Shown here: positions 37,708 through 47,200 of the stretch, one piece after another
Layout: the number at the start of each line of letters is the position of its first letter
Numbering within the stretch: the stretch's first letter is position 1
The notes under the pieces: model-generated
What the model was told of the DNA's origin: nothing
Databases searched by the model: none
Seen by the model: the letters and a program-made list of their open reading frames with translations, nothing else
Translations under genes and position numbers: made by a program
Source: Stigmatella ashevillena
Lineage (GTDB): Bacteria; Myxococcota; Myxococcia; Myxococcales; Myxococcaceae
Length of the DNA stretch: 64,000 nucleotides
Direction: 5' to 3'
Assembly: GCF_028368975.1 (NCBI RefSeq)
Contig: NZ_JAQNDM010000001.1
Span: 868,001 to 932,000 of the forward strand

Positions 37708-39273
37708 GTGGTGAGGTCGAGGAAGCGCTCAACGTGGGGAGTCCGCGCAACGTGCGTGCTCGGTGTCCTGGTGGCCGGGGTGGCGGGAGCCCAAACAAAG
37801 CCTTCCTCCCCGGGAAAGGCCGCGAAGGCCTCCACCGCGGCGTCCAAGACGGTCTTCAGCGCCGATGGGGTTCGGGAAAAAGCACGCGCGCTGGCCACCC
37901 AAAGCTACAAGGTGCCCGCCTCCAACCTTCCCGCCGCCTACGAGCAGCTCTCGTATGACGAGTACCGGGACATCCGGTTCCGCCCGGACCAGTCGCTGTG
38001 GAGCAGGGAGGGCCTGCCCTTCCAGGCGCAGTTCTTCCACCCCGGCTTCTATTACAAGGAGCCCGTTGCGGTGCACGTGGTGCGCGGCAAGCAGGTGGAG
38101 GATGTGCCGTTCTCGCCGGAGCTCTTCAGCTACGGCCCCCTGGTGAAGACGGGCCCTCTGGCAAAGGCGGACGGCTTCGCGGGACTGCGCATCAACCACC
38201 CCATCAACCGGCCGGAGCACTTCGACGAGGTGGCCGTTTTCCTGGGCGCCAGCTACTTCCGCTCGCTGGGACGCGGCAATGTTTACGGTCTGTCCGCGCG
38301 GGGCCTGGCCATTGATACCGCCCTGCCGAGCGGCGAGGAGTTCCCCGCGTTCCGCGAGTTCTGGCTGGAGAAGCCCGAGAGCAAGTCGGATCGCATCGTG
38401 GTCCACGCGCTGCTGGACAGCCCGAGCGTCACGGGCGCCTACCGCTTCGTCATCATCCCCGGCAAGAGCACGGTGATGGAGGTGGAAGCCACCCTGTTCG
38501 CCCGCAAACCGGTGAAGCAGCTGGGCATCGCGCCGCTCACCAGCATGTACCTCTTCGGAGAAAACAACCGCGGCAACTACGACGACTTCCGGCCCGAGGT
38601 GCACGACTCGGACGGCCTCTTCCTCTCGATGAAGAATGGCGAGCAGCTCTGGCGGCCGCTGCAGAACCCCGCGCGGCTCAACGTCGCGAGCTTCCAGGCG
38701 GAGAACCCCCGCGCCTTCGGGCTGCTGCAGCGCGACCAGTCCTTCACGAACTACGAGGACCTGGAGGCACGGTACGAGCTGCGCCCGAGCGTCTGGGTGG
38801 AGCCCATCGGGGACTGGGGCCGTGGCGCGGTGCAGTTGGTGGAGATTCCCACGCGCGAGGAGATCCACGACAACATCGTGGCGGCCTGGGTTCCCGAGCA
38901 GCCGCTCACGCCCGGCACCGAGCGGCGCTTCGCTTACCGGCTGCATTGGGGCTTCGAGCCTCCCCAACGGCCGCCGGGGGCCACCGTCACCTCGACGCGC
39001 ATCGCCGCGGGCTCCACGCCCAAGGCCCGGCGCTTCGTCATCGACTTCTCGGGCGGGGGGACCGCGGGAGATGCCCCGGCGGAGGCCATCATCACGGCTT
39101 CCCGAGGCCAGGTGCTCCGGCCCATCGCCCAGCGCAACCACGTCACCGGAGGCTGGCGCGCCACCTTCGAGCTGATCCCCGACGACTCTTCCGCGCCCAT
39201 CGAGCTGCGCGGATTCCTGAAAAACGGTTCAGAGACCCTCACTGAGACATGGAGCTACTTGTGGACACCGTGA
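37708..39273 (+). CDS. opgG: Periplasmic glucan biosynthesis protein G
   Basis: 521 residues. MdoG/OpgG family, periplasmic, needed for branching or release of osmoregulated periplasmic glucans. N-terminal signal (basic RSRKRS, hydrophobic TCVLGVLVAGVAG). Landmarks: LSYDEYRDIRFRPDQSLW, PFQAQFFHPGFYY, VAVFLGASYFRSLGRG, GLSARGLAIDT, SMYLFGENN and the C-terminal immunoglobulin-like domain. Two adjacent GTG codons (37708 and 37711) are possible starts; the Shine-Dalgarno spacing slightly favours the second. First gene of opgG - small gene - opgH. Confidence 0.93.
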   Translation: MVRSRKRSTWGVRATCVLGVLVAGVAGAQTKPSSPGKAAKASTAASKTVFSADGVREKARALATQSYKVPASNLPAAYEQLSYDEYRDIRFRPDQSLWSREGLPFQAQFFHPGFYYKEPVAVHVVRGKQVEDVPFSPELFSYGPLVKTGPLAKADGFAGLRINHPINRPEHFDEVAVFLGASYFRSLGRGNVYGLSARGLAIDTALPSGEEFPAFREFWLEKPESKSDRIVVHALLDSPSVTGAYRFVIIPGKSTVMEVEATLFARKPVKQLGIAPLTSMYLFGENNRGNYDDFRPEVHDSDGLFLSMKNGEQLWRPLQNPARLNVASFQAENPRAFGLLQRDQSFTNYEDLEARYELRPSVWVEPIGDWGRGAVQLVEIPTREEIHDNIVAAWVPEQPLTPGTERRFAYRLHWGFEPPQRPPGATVTSTRIAAGSTPKARRFVIDFSGGGTAGDAPAEAIITASRGQVLRPIAQRNHVTGGWRATFELIPDDSSAPIELRGFLKNGSETLTETWSYLWTP

Positions 39274-39764
39274 AGATGCTGAACGCCTCCACTCTGAGCG
39301 CCCCGGCCCGCCGGGAGACGCGTGCGGCACTCGACGCCTTCTTCCGCTCGTTCGGATTCACCTCGGATGCGGAGCTGACGCAACTGGCCACCTGGGCGCT
39401 GTCGGTTCCCGGAGGCCACATGGCCGAGCCGCAGGGCGCGCTGGCCCTGGCACGGGCGCGACTCGAGACGTGGCTGGTGAAGGTGTTCGGCAACCAGCAT
39501 GCGGGAGAGACGCTGCTGGCCCGGGGCCGCGCGGCCTTCGTCCTGAGCGAGGCGGCCCAGCACGGCGCCGCCCTGCTGCTCGCCGAGCCCTCCTCGTTGC
39601 CCCAGGAGATTGTCCAGGCCCTGCGCACCGCGATGCCCGTGCCCGCGCCGAAGCCAGTTCCCTCGGTGATGCGCGAGCAGCAGCTTGTGCTCAACCCGCT
39701 GGCCGGGCTGCTGCGCCGCTGGTGGCGCGCCGAATCCGCGGATGCCTCCATCGAGGGGGCCTGA
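39249..39764 (+). CDS. Unknown protein inserted in the opg operon
   Basis: 171 residues from the ATG at 39249, overlapping the end of opgG by 25 bp; an ATG at 39276 (MLNAS) is an alternative without overlap. Ala/Leu-rich and mainly helical (TRAALDAFFRSFGF, ELTQLATWALSV, LALARARLETWLVKVFG), ending with a Pro-rich linker and LLRRWWRAES. No signal peptide, no membrane segment, no recognised domain. OpgH starts 9 bp after its stop. Since the OpgH here lacks the long cytoplasmic N-terminal extension of the E. coli protein, this gene may encode a separated accessory part; that is inference. Confidence 0.6.
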   Translation: MELLVDTVKMLNASTLSAPARRETRAALDAFFRSFGFTSDAELTQLATWALSVPGGHMAEPQGALALARARLETWLVKVFGNQHAGETLLARGRAAFVLSEAAQHGAALLLAEPSSLPQEIVQALRTAMPVPAPKPVPSVMREQQLVLNPLAGLLRRWWRAESADASIEGA

Positions 39765-39773
39765 GGCCCACGC

Positions 39774-41801
39774 ATGCAAGCACACTCCTACTCCCCCCCC
39801 ACCACCGGACTGCGGCGGTTCTGCGTCCTGGGGCTGGCGGCCTTCACCACCGTCCTCGGGACGTGGGAGATGCACCGGCTTCTGAGCGTCAAGGGCGTCA
39901 CCCACACCGAGTGGCTGCTCCTGGGGTTTTTCTCCCTGTGCTTCGCCTGGATCTGCCTGTCCTTCTGGACGGCGATCGCGGGGTTCTTCCAGACGCTGGC
40001 CGGGGGGAAGATTCCCGGGCTGCGCCAGCCGACGGCCGAGGAGGAGAAGGCGCCGCTCACCCGGCGGACCACGGTGGTGATGCCCATCTACAACGAAGAC
40101 CCCGCCTCGGTCTTCGCCAACGTGCAGGCCACCTACGAGTCCCTGGCGGCCACGGGGCACCTGGATGCCTTTGATTTCTATGTGCTGAGCGACTCCACGC
40201 GCGCCGAGTCCTGGGTGGCCGAGGAACTGGCGTGGTCGGACCTGTGCCGCCGGGTGGGCGGCCAGGGGCGCATCTTCTACCGGCGCCGCTCGGACAACAC
40301 CGCCAAGAAGGCGGGCAACCTCTCGGACTTCTGCGAGCGCTGGGGGCGCCACTACGACTTCATGGTGGTGCTGGACGCCGACAGCCTCATGACGGGCGAG
40401 ACGCTGGTGACGCTGGCACGGCTGATGGAGCTCAACCCACAGGCCGGCATCCTCCAGGCCCCTCCCCGGTGCGTGGGACGGATGACGCTCTTCGCCCGGC
40501 TGCAGCAGTTCGCGGGCCAGGTGTATGGGCCGGTGGTGTCCGCGGGCGCCGCAGCGTGGCAGCTCGGCGAGTCCAACTACTGGGGCCACAACGCCATCAT
40601 CCGCGTGTCCGCCTTCATCGATCACTGCGGTCTGCCCGTGCTGCCGGGCAAACAGCCCTTCGGTGGGCACATTCTCAGCCACGATTTCGTGGAAGCAGCG
40701 CTCATGCGTCGCGCGGGCTACACGGTGTGGTTGCTGCCCGAACTGGGCGGCAGCTACGAGCAGTCGCCCCCACACCTGCTGGCCTATGCCCAGCGGGACC
40801 GGCGCTGGTGCCAGGGCAACCTCCAGCACCTGCGGCTGGTGATGGCCGGGGGGCTGCACCCCTTGAGCCGCGGCCACTTCCTGATGGGGGTGATGTCCTA
40901 CGTGGCCTCCCCGCTGTGGCTGCTCTTCCTGCTGACCGGCCTGGGCGCCGCGCTCCAGGACCGCTTCGTGGACCCGGTCTACTTCACGGACGAGCGGACC
41001 CTGTTCCCGGTGTGGCCGACGTTCGACGTGGCCGGCGCCCGTCGGATGATGGTCATCTCGCTGGCCATGCTGCTGCTGCCCAAGGTGTTCGGCTTGCTGC
41101 TGACCCTGGCCCGCGGCGAAGAGTCCCGTCGCATGGGCGGCCGGATCCGGCTGGTGCTGAGCGTGGTGCTGGAGACGGCGATCTCCATGCTGCTCGCGCC
41201 GGTGATGATGCTCTTTCAGTCCCACTTCGTCTTCGGCACCGTGCTGGGCTACCGGGTGAACTGGTCGAGCCAGCAGCGCGACGACGCGGACGTGCCGTGG
41301 TCGGAAGCGGCGCGGCGTCACTGGCCCCACACGCTGTTTGGCGTGGTGCTGGCCGCCGCCGCCGCGGCCCTGTCCCTGGACCTTTTGCTGTGGATGTCCC
41401 CGGTGGTGGCGGGCCTGCTGCTGTCCATCCCCCTGTCGGTGTGGACCGCGCGGGCCTCGCTGGGCACCCGGGCGGCGAAGTTGGGCCTGTTCCTCATCCC
41501 CGAGGAGACGGTGGCGCACCCCCTGCTGGAACGGGCGCAGGCGCTTGCGGCGCAGAAGGTGGAGCAAGTGGACGATGGGCTGAAGCGCGTCCTGACGGAC
41601 CCACGGGCCCACGCGCTGCACCTGGCGCTGCTGGAGGAACAGCCAGGGCCGACGATCGCCTCCATCGAGCTGGCCACCGCGCGGCGCAAGCTGCTCTCGG
41701 GGCAGCAGGACTCCCTCTCCACCCAGGAGAAGTCGATGGTGCTGCGAGACCCGGTGACGCTGGCGGAGGCCCGCAGCCGGTTCCTGAGCCAGACCTCCTG
41801 A
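39774..41801 (+). CDS. opgH: Periplasmic glucan glucosyltransferase
   Basis: 675 residues. Inner-membrane GT2 glucosyltransferase that makes the beta-glucan backbone from UDP-glucose. Two N-terminal membrane helices (about 15-75), then the cytoplasmic catalytic domain: TVVMPIYNEDP, VLDADSLMTG (D,DxD), the SHDFVEAALMRRAGY acceptor region with catalytic Asp, QRDRRWCQGN (QxxRW), followed by a cluster of six or so membrane helices and a Leu/Ala-rich tail. A 12-bp tandem repeat (CTGATGTTCACT twice) spans its stop codon. Confidence 0.93.
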   Translation: MQAHSYSPPTTGLRRFCVLGLAAFTTVLGTWEMHRLLSVKGVTHTEWLLLGFFSLCFAWICLSFWTAIAGFFQTLAGGKIPGLRQPTAEEEKAPLTRRTTVVMPIYNEDPASVFANVQATYESLAATGHLDAFDFYVLSDSTRAESWVAEELAWSDLCRRVGGQGRIFYRRRSDNTAKKAGNLSDFCERWGRHYDFMVVLDADSLMTGETLVTLARLMELNPQAGILQAPPRCVGRMTLFARLQQFAGQVYGPVVSAGAAAWQLGESNYWGHNAIIRVSAFIDHCGLPVLPGKQPFGGHILSHDFVEAALMRRAGYTVWLLPELGGSYEQSPPHLLAYAQRDRRWCQGNLQHLRLVMAGGLHPLSRGHFLMGVMSYVASPLWLLFLLTGLGAALQDRFVDPVYFTDERTLFPVWPTFDVAGARRMMVISLAMLLLPKVFGLLLTLARGEESRRMGGRIRLVLSVVLETAISMLLAPVMMLFQSHFVFGTVLGYRVNWSSQQRDDADVPWSEAARRHWPHTLFGVVLAAAAAALSLDLLLWMSPVVAGLLLSIPLSVWTARASLGTRAAKLGLFLIPEETVAHPLLERAQALAAQKVEQVDDGLKRVLTDPRAHALHLALLEEQPGPTIASIELATARRKLLSGQQDSLSTQEKSMVLRDPVTLAEARSRFLSQTS

Positions 41802-41851
41802 TGTTCACTCTGATGTTCACTGTCTGACAGGGCACAGGGGGAGGGCTCCTT

Positions 41852-41880
41852 GAGCGTCCGTACCGGATTCGAGGACGCTC
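41852..41880 (+). promoter_or_regulatory. Hairpin between opgH and the nuclease-ATPase module
   Basis: GAGCGTCC (41852-41859) and GGACGCTC (41873-41880) are perfect 8-bp arms with a 13-nt loop, ending 6 bp before the next gene's GTG. The right arm includes the only purine-rich ribosome-site candidate, so the stem could terminate opg transcription, act as an operator, or hide the ribosome site. Confidence 0.45.
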
Positions 41881-41886
41881 CGTGCC

Positions 41887-43170
41887 GTGTCCCCTGCTCC
41901 CGCTGCCCTTCAGAGCGATGCCGCGGCTTTCCAAACGCTGGAGCGGCATCAACACCGGCGTGAGCAGGCCATCCCCACCCTCACCGTGCTCTCCGGCCCC
42001 CCCGGCACCGCCATGTCCCTGTGGCGCCGCTGGCTGGAGTCCCGGGGCCAGGGGTGGTGCGTGTCGCTGGCCTCGCGCGAAGCCGAGGCCATCCGAGACT
42101 GGATCGAATTCCTCTTCCGGACCCGGAACCTCGAGGCCGATGCGGCAGATGTTCTCGGCGCTGCGGCAGGGCTCTCCCAGGGAGTGCTGTTCTCCCAGTT
42201 GAAGGGCAAGACCGCGCACGAACGGGACTTGCTCCTTCAGGAACTGTTCCCGGCCATTCCGGGCACGGATGCCGCCTCCGTGTGCCGGTGTCTGCTCCAA
42301 CCTCGCGCGGCGCCTTCCGCGCCAACAGCCTGGCCTGGCCTGCTCACCGCCTGCGAGCAGAACCCCCTGCGTGCGTTCGCCGCAGTGCATGCCCTCCTTC
42401 CCCCCGGCGAGGCCCCCGCACTCCTGCTGGCGGGCGTGGGGCCCGGCTGGCTGGCCCAGGCCGCCCGGGCCACCGCCCGGATGTGTGACACGGTGCCCAC
42501 GCTGACAGCCGCCCTCTCCGTGGAAGAACAGGCGGTGGAGTTTTACCTGAACGGAGAGGAAAGCCAGGGCCGGGCCCTGGTCCGCGAAGGGCTGTTGGTG
42601 CTGAAGGCCGTGTCCTCCCAAGCCCTGAAGAAACGCGTGGAAGCCCTCGGCGTCCGGGACACGGAGGCCCTCTCTCAATCCCTTTCCCGGCTGGCGGCGG
42701 ACGGGGCTCCAGACGAGGTGCTGACCCTCTATGGAGGGGCGGCACGCGAGCGGGAGACCGCCACGGCCCAGCCCGAGGCAGAGGGCCAGGCGCGCAGCGA
42801 GGCTGAGCGCTTCCTGAGCGCACTGCTCGAGGCCCTGCCCGCCACCCGGGGACTCTTTGAACTCAACCAACGCACCGGGTTTCGCATCAACAACCGGCCC
42901 GTGGAGGTAGACCTCCTCTCGCGGCGATTGAAGCTGGCCATCGAAATCGATGGCTACTACCACTTCCAGACGCCCGAGGCCTACCGGCGCGACCGGCGCA
43001 AGGACCTGGCCTTGCAAAAACATGGCTACCTGGTGCTCCGGTTCCTCGCCAACGATGTGGTGGCGCGGCTCGAGGAAATCCGCGACACTGTCCTGGAGGT
43101 TGTCTCTCTGCGGCACAACGCGGCAGGGCGGTTGTCAGCATATGGGGAGGATGCACATGACCGGGACTGA
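41887..43170 (+). CDS. DUF559-type nuclease with degenerate P-loop N-terminus (module gene 1)
   Basis: 427 residues from a GTG at 41887. The N-terminal region has LSGPPGTAMSLWRRW (37-44 is Walker-A-like but lacks the Lys, so probably non-hydrolytic). A helical middle (about 100-300) has no recognised domain. Residues about 305-410 are a DUF559/VSR-like PD-(D/E)XK nuclease: ELNQRTGFRINN, RPVEVDLL, LAIEIDGYYHF, YRRDRRKDLALQKHGYLVLRF. The Glu/Asp residues expected for metal binding (EVD and EID) are present. Its 3' end overlaps the next gene by 14 bp, and the three genes run in one direction, so a complex is likely. DNA cleavage is inferred from the family. Confidence 0.7.
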   Translation: MSPAPAALQSDAAAFQTLERHQHRREQAIPTLTVLSGPPGTAMSLWRRWLESRGQGWCVSLASREAEAIRDWIEFLFRTRNLEADAADVLGAAAGLSQGVLFSQLKGKTAHERDLLLQELFPAIPGTDAASVCRCLLQPRAAPSAPTAWPGLLTACEQNPLRAFAAVHALLPPGEAPALLLAGVGPGWLAQAARATARMCDTVPTLTAALSVEEQAVEFYLNGEESQGRALVREGLLVLKAVSSQALKKRVEALGVRDTEALSQSLSRLAADGAPDEVLTLYGGAARERETATAQPEAEGQARSEAERFLSALLEALPATRGLFELNQRTGFRINNRPVEVDLLSRRLKLAIEIDGYYHFQTPEAYRRDRRKDLALQKHGYLVLRFLANDVVARLEEIRDTVLEVVSLRHNAAGRLSAYGEDAHDRD

Positions 43171-44173
43171 GGTGTCTCGCGTAGGCGAACTGGCGCTCTT
43201 GTGGCTACTGACGCGTGCGCAAGGAAAGGGCTCTCGGAATGACTTGTCCCGGGCACTGAAACCCTTCGTCGAGCACCGCTGGAGCAGCGGAGAGTGGAGC
43301 ACCCAGCTCGACGGCTCCCTGGCCACGTTGGAAGCAGGCGGGCTCGTCCAGCAGACCGCGCGCAAGGGTCTGAACCTCACGGACGAAGGCCGTCAACGGG
43401 CGGTGGAGGCCCTCGGGGTGGAGCGGCCGCCCAAGGGCCTGACCTGGCAACAACTGCGGCTCAAATACCTGACGGCGAAGTCCCTGGGGCTCTCGCCCTC
43501 GGCCAGCCATGTGAACCGGCTGGGAAGCGCGGATGGCCTGCGGGCCGTCCTCGTGCAGAAACAGACCGGAATCGGAGAGCCGGGCACCCGGAGCCTGACC
43601 CAGGTCCGGGACGCGCTGTGCTGGAAACAGCTCGGGGTGGACTCGGACAAACCCTTCACCCTGTCGGCCGTGCAGTCCTTCCTGCTCGGCAAGGTGCTCC
43701 AGGCCTCGCGCGAGGTGAGCCCAGCACAGGCCCTGCAACAGCTCGCCGCCCGGAGCGTGGGCGCACGGCGCACGGGCGCGGAGAGCCTCCGGCTGGCGGC
43801 CCTGCAATCCTGGGCCATTCCCACGTCAGAGGCCGAACCCCTCATCGCGGAGACCAAACCTCTCCCCCCAGAGGCCGAACCCCTTCCCGTCGAGGAAGCG
43901 CTGTCCTCCTTCGCCGAGCGCGTGCTGCACACCGCCCGTTCCGCGACGAGCGGACGCTTCGGGGATGACCGTGTCTTCATCTCCCACATCTGGCGCGCCA
44001 TGCGGGACCCCAACCTGGACGAACAGTCCTTCAAAAACCGGCTGGTCGAGGCCAACCAGAAGCGCCTTCTGTCCTTGAGCCGCGCTGACATGGTCGAGCT
44101 GATGGATCCCGCGGACGTTGCCGCCTCGGAGACCCGCTACCTCGGCGCCACCTTTCACTTCATCGCCCTGTAG
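43157..44173 (+). CDS. Winged-helix-type protein (module gene 2)
   Basis: 338 residues from the ATG at 43157, chosen because GGGGAGG (43144-43150) lies 6 nt upstream. N-terminal residues about 8-80 look like a winged helix (VGELALLWLLTRAQ, LDGSLATLEAGGLVQQTARKGLNLTDEGRQRA). The C-terminal 90 residues (FAERVLHTARSATSGRFGDDRVFISHIWRAM, LVEANQKRLLSLSRADMVELMDPADVAASETRY, then GATFHFIAL) form a second helical-wing block with strongly patterned residues that I have the impression recurs beside ATPases of the kind encoded next. Between them is an Ala/Leu-rich stretch with a Glu/Pro linker. Probably a DNA-binding or adaptor subunit; function unproven. Confidence 0.6.
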   Translation: MTGTEVSRVGELALLWLLTRAQGKGSRNDLSRALKPFVEHRWSSGEWSTQLDGSLATLEAGGLVQQTARKGLNLTDEGRQRAVEALGVERPPKGLTWQQLRLKYLTAKSLGLSPSASHVNRLGSADGLRAVLVQKQTGIGEPGTRSLTQVRDALCWKQLGVDSDKPFTLSAVQSFLLGKVLQASREVSPAQALQQLAARSVGARRTGAESLRLAALQSWAIPTSEAEPLIAETKPLPPEAEPLPVEEALSSFAERVLHTARSATSGRFGDDRVFISHIWRAMRDPNLDEQSFKNRLVEANQKRLLSLSRADMVELMDPADVAASETRYLGATFHFIAL

Positions 44174-44208
44174 AGCGTTCACGCTGTCCGGCAACTGGGG
44201 GAGTGCCC

Positions 44209-47200
44209 ATGCATCCGAACGATCTCCGTCTTGCTTCTTTTCTCTCCGACCGCACCGAGGTCTTCCACTCCATCCAGCACCGTCATGAGATCTGGCGGGA
44301 GGATCCGTTCGACGTCGAGACGGTCCACCAGGGGGCCCGGGCCACCTTCGAGCGCCTGCTCCTGAGGGCCACCACGCCTCCCGGCCTGGACTCGGGACGC
44401 ATCCTGCTCCTGCTCGGAGACTCGGGCTGCGGCAAGACGCACCTGCTGCGAGCCTTCCGGACCCTGGCCCATGAGCGCTCCCTGGGCTTCGTGGGCTACA
44501 TGCAGATGACGACGTCCACGAGCAACTACGGGCGCTACGTCCTCTCCAACCTCATCGACTCCCTGGACCAGCCCTACCATGAGTCCACCGAGTCCCGCTC
44601 TGGCCTGCGGAAGCTCTCGGATCTGCTGCTCTCTCACTGTGGCAAGGTGGCGGCCCTGCTCGCCAATCCGGAGCAGGACGCGGAGGACATCCCTCACCTC
44701 GTCGAGACCGCCGCGGATGATCTGCAAAAGCAGGAGCGCTTCAAGAAGCTCGACCTGGACCTGCTGCGCGCCCTGCTCTTTCTCCAGCGAGACGACACGC
44801 GCATCCGCAGCCGGGTCCTCAAGTACCTGCGCTGCGAGGACCTGTCCGGCAACGATCGCAAGGTGCTGGGCGAGCTGGTCCCTCGCATCCATGACAACCA
44901 CCCCCAGGAGATGGTGGAGCACCTGGGTCAGCTCTCCGCCGTGCTCGGCCATTCTCTGGTGCTGTGCGTGGACCAGCTCGAGGGCTTCGACATCGAGGCC
45001 TCGAACGCCCAGGCCTTCCGCCGGGCCATGCACCTGCTGTGTGACTTCGCGGAGCGAGCCCCCTCCTCGGTCATCGTCATCAGCTGCTTGCACACCTTCT
45101 GGACGGGTCTCCGGGGCCAGCTCACCCAGTCCCTGCTGGACCGCATCGAGCGGGATCCGGACACCCTCAAGTTGGAGAACCTGCGCACGGCCGAGGAGGC
45201 CCGGCTCATCACCGAGCGTCGACTGGAGCACCTGTACGCGGTCGAGAATGCCCCGTTCGATCCCGCCGAGCCCGCGTTCCCCTTCCCTCATGAAGGCTTC
45301 GAGAAGCTCGCGGGCTTGAGCACCCGCGAGGTGCTCGATGCCTGCCGCCTCTGGCGTGAACAGGCCAACCGCACGGGCGCATTGCCCGAACACTTCCCCT
45401 TGCAGGCCTCCGTCTCCCAGAAGAAGTCCCACGCCAAGGACGATGAGCGAAAGGTGCTAGAGCTGGACCAGCTCTGGAACGACTTCCGTTCCACCCACTC
45501 CACGCCGCCTCCCGAAGAAGATTCCCAGCTCGCCGAGCTACTCGTCTGGGCCCTCCGGACCAGCGCGGAGGAAGTCGAGACGGGACACCGTTTTGAGGCA
45601 CGCCGGGTCGGCGAGTCCATCCAGGTGGATGTCTCTCCAGGAGACGAGAAGCTGCACCTGGCCCTCTGCAACAAGGGCACCCAACGCGGCGGCCTCGCCA
45701 ACCAGATTGAGCAGACCCGGAAGGAGGCCCGAGGCCGTACCCCTGTGGTCATCCGCACCAGCGATTTTCCAAGCAATCCCAAGACAACCACCGCCGTCAA
45801 CCTCGGCAAGCTCATCAGCAAGGGCGGACGCCGTGCGGTGCTGGAGGACAGCGACAGCCGTGCCTTGCTGTCCCTGCGCAACTTCCGTCAGCAGCATGAG
45901 TCCCGCCCCGACTTCGCCTCCTGGTTGCGCTCGGCCAAGCCCCTTACCCAGCTCAAGCCGCTGCGGGACATCCTCGACCTGGACCACCTGCGGTCCAAGA
46001 CATCCCTGGAGACGCGCCCTCCGGAGACCCAGGTCATCCCTCCGGCCAAAGACACGCCCGAGAAAGCATCCACGCCCAGGCAGCAAGTCGCTCCTACCGA
46101 CGTCCCCAAGATCAAACTCCCAGAGCCGCCGATCAAACCTCCGGAGACGGTCACCTCACGGTCCGCGCAGCGCAGCGCCGTTCGAATCGGCGAGGAGGAG
46201 AGCCTGCTGCGGGAGCCCGTCCTGCTCAGTCCCAACGAGCTGACGCAGCATGCGGCGTTTCTGGGCGGTCCCGGCAGCGGCAAGACCACGCTCGCCCTCA
46301 ACGTGATCGAGCAACTGCTTCTCCAGGGCATCCCCGCCATCCTGGTGGACCGGAAGGGAGATCTCGCGGGCTACGCCTCCGAAGCCTTCTGGACCCGTCC
46401 CCTGGAAGACGCCCGCCGCACGGAGCGCCGCGCCTTGCTTCAGGAGCGGCTCGATGTGGCCCTCTTCACCCCGGGCCACCCCAATGGCCGCCCCCTGGCC
46501 ATTCCCATCGTGCCGGAGGGGCTGAACACCCTTCCCGAGTTCGACCGTCAGCAGGGAACCCGCCATGCCGCCGAGGCGCTGGCGGGCATGCTGGACTACC
46601 GGAACAGTCCCAAAGACAAGTCCTGCCGAACGTTGCTCACCCAAGCCATCGATCAGTTCATCCAGCTCTCGAGTGAAGACGTCACCCTGCCGAGGCTCGT
46701 CCGCTTCATCGGGGACAAGGATCCGCGCTTGGTGAATGCCGCGGGCCGGTTGGACACGAAGCTGTTCGACAAGGTGGCCGACGATCTGGACCGGCTCAAC
46801 CTGGATGCCCGGCTGCTCCTGGGGCGCGATGCCGAGAAGCTCGACATGGACCTGCTGCTCGGCCGGGGCGCGCACGCGAAGCCGGGCAAGACGCGCCTGA
46901 GCATCCTGAGCACCAAGTTCCTCGGGGACAACAACAACGTCCTCTTCTGGGTGTCCCAGTTGCTCATCGACGTGACGCGCTGGCTGAGCCGCAATCCATC
47001 TCCGGGGCTCCAGGCCGTCCTCATGTTCGACGAGGCGGACATGTACCTGCCCGCGATGCGCCAGCCCTCCACCAAGCAGCCCCTGGAGAACCTCATCAAG
47101 CGGGCGCGCTCGGCAGGCCTGGGACTGCTCCTGGCCACCCAGAGCCCGGGGGACTTCGACTACAAGTGCCGCGACAACATCCGCTCCTGGTTCATCGGCC

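Noticed and set aside
39255-41621. 788-codon open frame on the minus strand opposite opgH
   Set aside because: Antisense to intact opgG-opgH genes; its product is His/Arg/Gln/Gly-rich low complexity, the usual artefact of high-GC third-position bias.
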